DNA of 39,253 bases. It comes from a virus. How positions within the stretch are numbered: the first letter of the stretch is position 1; each line of letters opens with the position of its first letter. Below are positions 37,402 to 39,253 of the stretch, in pieces. The translations under genes were made by a program, and so were the position numbers. The stretch spans positions 1 through 39,253 of the IMG/VR virus record IMGVR_UViG_3300011116_000469; one strand, written 5' to 3'. Under the pieces are notes generated by a model. The model was not told the origin of the DNA. It was given only the letters and a program-made list of their open reading frames with translations, and did no database searches.

Positions 37402-39230
37402 CGGTTGACCTCCCAATGCCGAAAGATGTCTCCGGCAGTGCCGGGAGCGTACTGCTCCTCCGTCTGACCGGGAACAGGGGCATCGTCCAACGCCATCCAA
37501 GCGAGTGCCAATGCAATGACCCGGTCGCCGTGGTTCTCCCGTGCGCCCGTGCTCTCGTCCCGCAGCCGACCGGGGATGACTCGACCGTTGCCATCCAGCA
37601 CATAGGCCAGCATCTCGTCCAGCGTTCCAGTGCAGGGAACGATGATTTCCCCCTGCTGCACCGCTCTGGACAGGTTGCCCAAGAGCAGCCGCTTGCTCTG
37701 TTCACTCGACACCCAGCCAACGCGGTCGATGATCCCGTGGGTGGTCTTGCCCTCCCGCCTTGGCTTCCAGACCCGATGGAACCGCTGGGCCTCAAAGTCG
37801 CGTTGCAGGCTCTGGCCGGGGCCGTTCACTTCCCACGCCACCACGGAATCCCGGAAGGCTCCACGGCAGACATCCGCCACCTCGGCGGCGAGATCCGCAG
37901 GGCTGATGTTGGCATCGACCATCATCGCAACCATCTGGCGGGTCGAGGCATCCAACACCGCGACCGCGCTGGCGTGGTTACCCGTTCCATAGGCAGGGTC
38001 CATGCCCACGGCGTATGACCCAACCTCAACGTCACCCCACAGCCGCCACCGTCCGGTTGGGCTGTCCACCCACCGACCCTTGATCCAGTTGGCGCGGCGC
38101 GGCTCCTGCCCGAACTCCCGCCGATGTGCCGTCACCGACACACTGGGGAAGAACGCAGCACCCGCGCCCATCGCCTCGGCAAAGACGTTCTGGGCCAGAT
38201 CGATCTTGTCGCGCTTACGCAACTGATCACCAAGCCACGGGGTCCAGACGTAAGTGCCACCAGTCACACCTGTTACGGTTCCATCGGTGTCCACCTTCGT
38301 GACCGCGCCGTGCCCCTTCTCCGGGTGCTGGTAGTACAGCATCTCGATCAGTTCAGGGTTCCCCGTTCCACGCGCCTCCGCCACCAACTTGTCGTAGCGG
38401 GTTCCAAAGCCGATGGGGGTACTCACCGCAATGCGGCAGGAGGTGGTGTCCGAAGCCGAACGCCACGCTGCCTCGTCATCCTCAAGGGCGGCGAATTCGT
38501 CAAACAGCACGAAGGTGCGGCGACCACCACGGCCAATGTGCGCACCGCTGGCCTGACCAGCAATGGTGGCCCCGCTCACCGGATGCCGCAAGACCATGTG
38601 TTGTCGATATGATCCACCCTTCCGCAAGTCCGTGATGGAGCATGGAAGAATCCATCCGGGCTGTGTTGAAAGCAGGTAGTCAACCTTCCAGAACAGGCTG
38701 TCGGGGTCGCCAGACCGATCCACGTTGTCCTCCACGCGGCTCACCAAGAGGCTCTGCCACCCGTGGAATAGCCACCCCCATGTCGCCAGCCCCAGCACAA
38801 GCCACGATGCCCCCATGTCGCGGCTCTTCCTGATCACGGAATCACGACCGTCCTTCACACACGCGGCCAGTTTCCGGATCGACCCAATCTGCACAGGCCA
38901 CGGCACAAACGGCACATCCGCAATCTCCACCGGGCGTTCCCGTCCCTCTAGCGTGACCTCCTTCACCCGGTAGGTCCAAGCCGTCATGGCAAGCCACGCA
39001 GCCGGATCGCTCTTGAACAGCGCGTACAGATCCGCCCGCTCACCTTCGTTCGCACCACGAACCACAAAGTCACGAAGAGCAATAACATCGGTATGGTCCG
39101 TGGGCCATGTGGGTTGGTAGAGCGGATCCCGGAGGAAGGTATCACGGGCTGGAGGGTTAGGCAGAGGGGAGTGGGACTCCGGCGGCGCGGCAGGCCCGGG
39201 GGATCCGTACGGCGAAGGGCCACCCCCCAC
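37398..39230 (-). CDS. terL: Terminase large subunit (610 aa)
   Basis: ATPase and nuclease motor that packages DNA into the prohead. ATPase motifs: Walker A-like KSRDMGASW (residues 135-143) and Walker B VLFDEF (241-246, D244, E245), with a TPIG (271-274) coupling-type segment. Nuclease centre: D411 in AVGMDPAYGTGNHA, E467 in AWEVNG and D569 in ENHGDR. All key residues are present. The start is given as GTG 39230; the first ~30 residues are a Gly/Pro-rich low-complexity segment (MGGGPSPYGSPGPAAPPESH) and the frame stays open to the window edge, so the true start may differ. Confidence 0.95.
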   Translation of the reverse strand: MGGGPSPYGSPGPAAPPESHSPLPNPPARDTFLRDPLYQPTWPTDHTDVIALRDFVVRGANEGERADLYALFKSDPAAWLAMTAWTYRVKEVTLEGRERPVEIADVPFVPWPVQIGSIRKLAACVKDGRDSVIRKSRDMGASWLVLGLATWGWLFHGWQSLLVSRVEDNVDRSGDPDSLFWKVDYLLSTQPGWILPCSITDLRKGGSYRQHMVLRHPVSGATIAGQASGAHIGRGGRRTFVLFDEFAALEDDEAAWRSASDTTSCRIAVSTPIGFGTRYDKLVAEARGTGNPELIEMLYYQHPEKGHGAVTKVDTDGTVTGVTGGTYVWTPWLGDQLRKRDKIDLAQNVFAEAMGAGAAFFPSVSVTAHRREFGQEPRRANWIKGRWVDSPTGRWRLWGDVEVGSYAVGMDPAYGTGNHASAVAVLDASTRQMVAMMVDANISPADLAAEVADVCRGAFRDSVVAWEVNGPGQSLQRDFEAQRFHRVWKPRREGKTTHGIIDRVGWVSSEQSKRLLLGNLSRAVQQGEIIVPCTGTLDEMLAYVLDGNGRVIPGRLRDESTGARENHGDRVIALALAWMALDDAPVPGQTEEQYAPGTAGDIFRHWEVNR

Positions 39231-39253
39231 CCCCCCGGCCCCTGCCCCCCCAC

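Noticed and set aside
1-39253. Direct terminal repeats
   Set aside because: Both ends contain CCTGCCCCC-like runs, but these are low-complexity G/C tracts and no longer repeat is shared.

Overview
The window looks like a nearly complete genome of a tailed double-stranded DNA bacteriophage with podovirus-type architecture. It is G+C-rich and gene-dense, and many start and stop codons overlap (ATGA, TGATG, TAATG). Sigma70-like promoters and Shine-Dalgarno sites point to a bacterial host, probably G+C-rich; I cannot name the host. The right two thirds carry a head-tail block in canonical order on the minus strand. The small terminase subunit lies at the far left and the large subunit at the far right, both on the minus strand. 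The two ends therefore read as neighbours, as if a circular or circularly permuted genome had been opened in a G/C-homopolymer-rich stretch between the terminase genes.

Layout. (1) 1-744, minus: a partial small ORF and the terminase small subunit. (2) 814-6292, plus: an early region of 14 mostly unrecognised small genes plus one DUF932 protein. It is driven by three related promoters (P1 about 814-873, P2 2274-2331, P3 4561-4618) that share an AACAAT upstream element. Twelve genes share one leader, CTGGAGAACCTGACC-ATG. Large intergenic hairpins separate several genes, and a clear intrinsic terminator ends the block at 6262-6292. (3) 6269-12706, minus: a second early block starting with a RecB-like nuclease and an ERF annealing protein, then a wHTH protein, a run of small coiled-coil genes whose conserved C-terminus (WDCFKENTD) encodes the ribosome-binding site of the next gene, then a RusA resolvase and a Cys-rich protein. 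(4) 12753-13332: a non-coding interval with a predicted ~175-nt small RNA. (5) 13333-39230, minus: the late block. In transcription order it holds terminase large subunit, small accessory proteins, four tiny basic peptides, portal, scaffold, major capsid, decoration-like protein, head-tail connector, fibres, holin-like and lipoprotein genes, another fibre, tail nozzle, internal virion proteins, and a 2664-residue giant protein with a HELMH metallopeptidase motif.

How it may work together. The two early blocks supply host-takeover proteins of unknown function and a recombination module (exonuclease, annealase, resolvase). The late block builds a short-tailed virion whose internal proteins are probably ejected with the DNA. 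No DNA polymerase, helicase, primase, RNA polymerase, integrase, repressor or endolysin is recognisable, so replication and lysis lean on the host or on unrecognised genes.

The most interesting candidate is the small RNA at about 12927-12753 (minus). It has its own TTGACC-N17-TATACT promoter, a central 10-bp hairpin and a terminator-like hairpin. Its 5' end carries AGGUUCUCCAG, the exact complement of the leader that overlaps the ribosome-binding site of the plus-strand early genes. It could shut off the whole early gene set at the level of translation. This is inference from sequence only.
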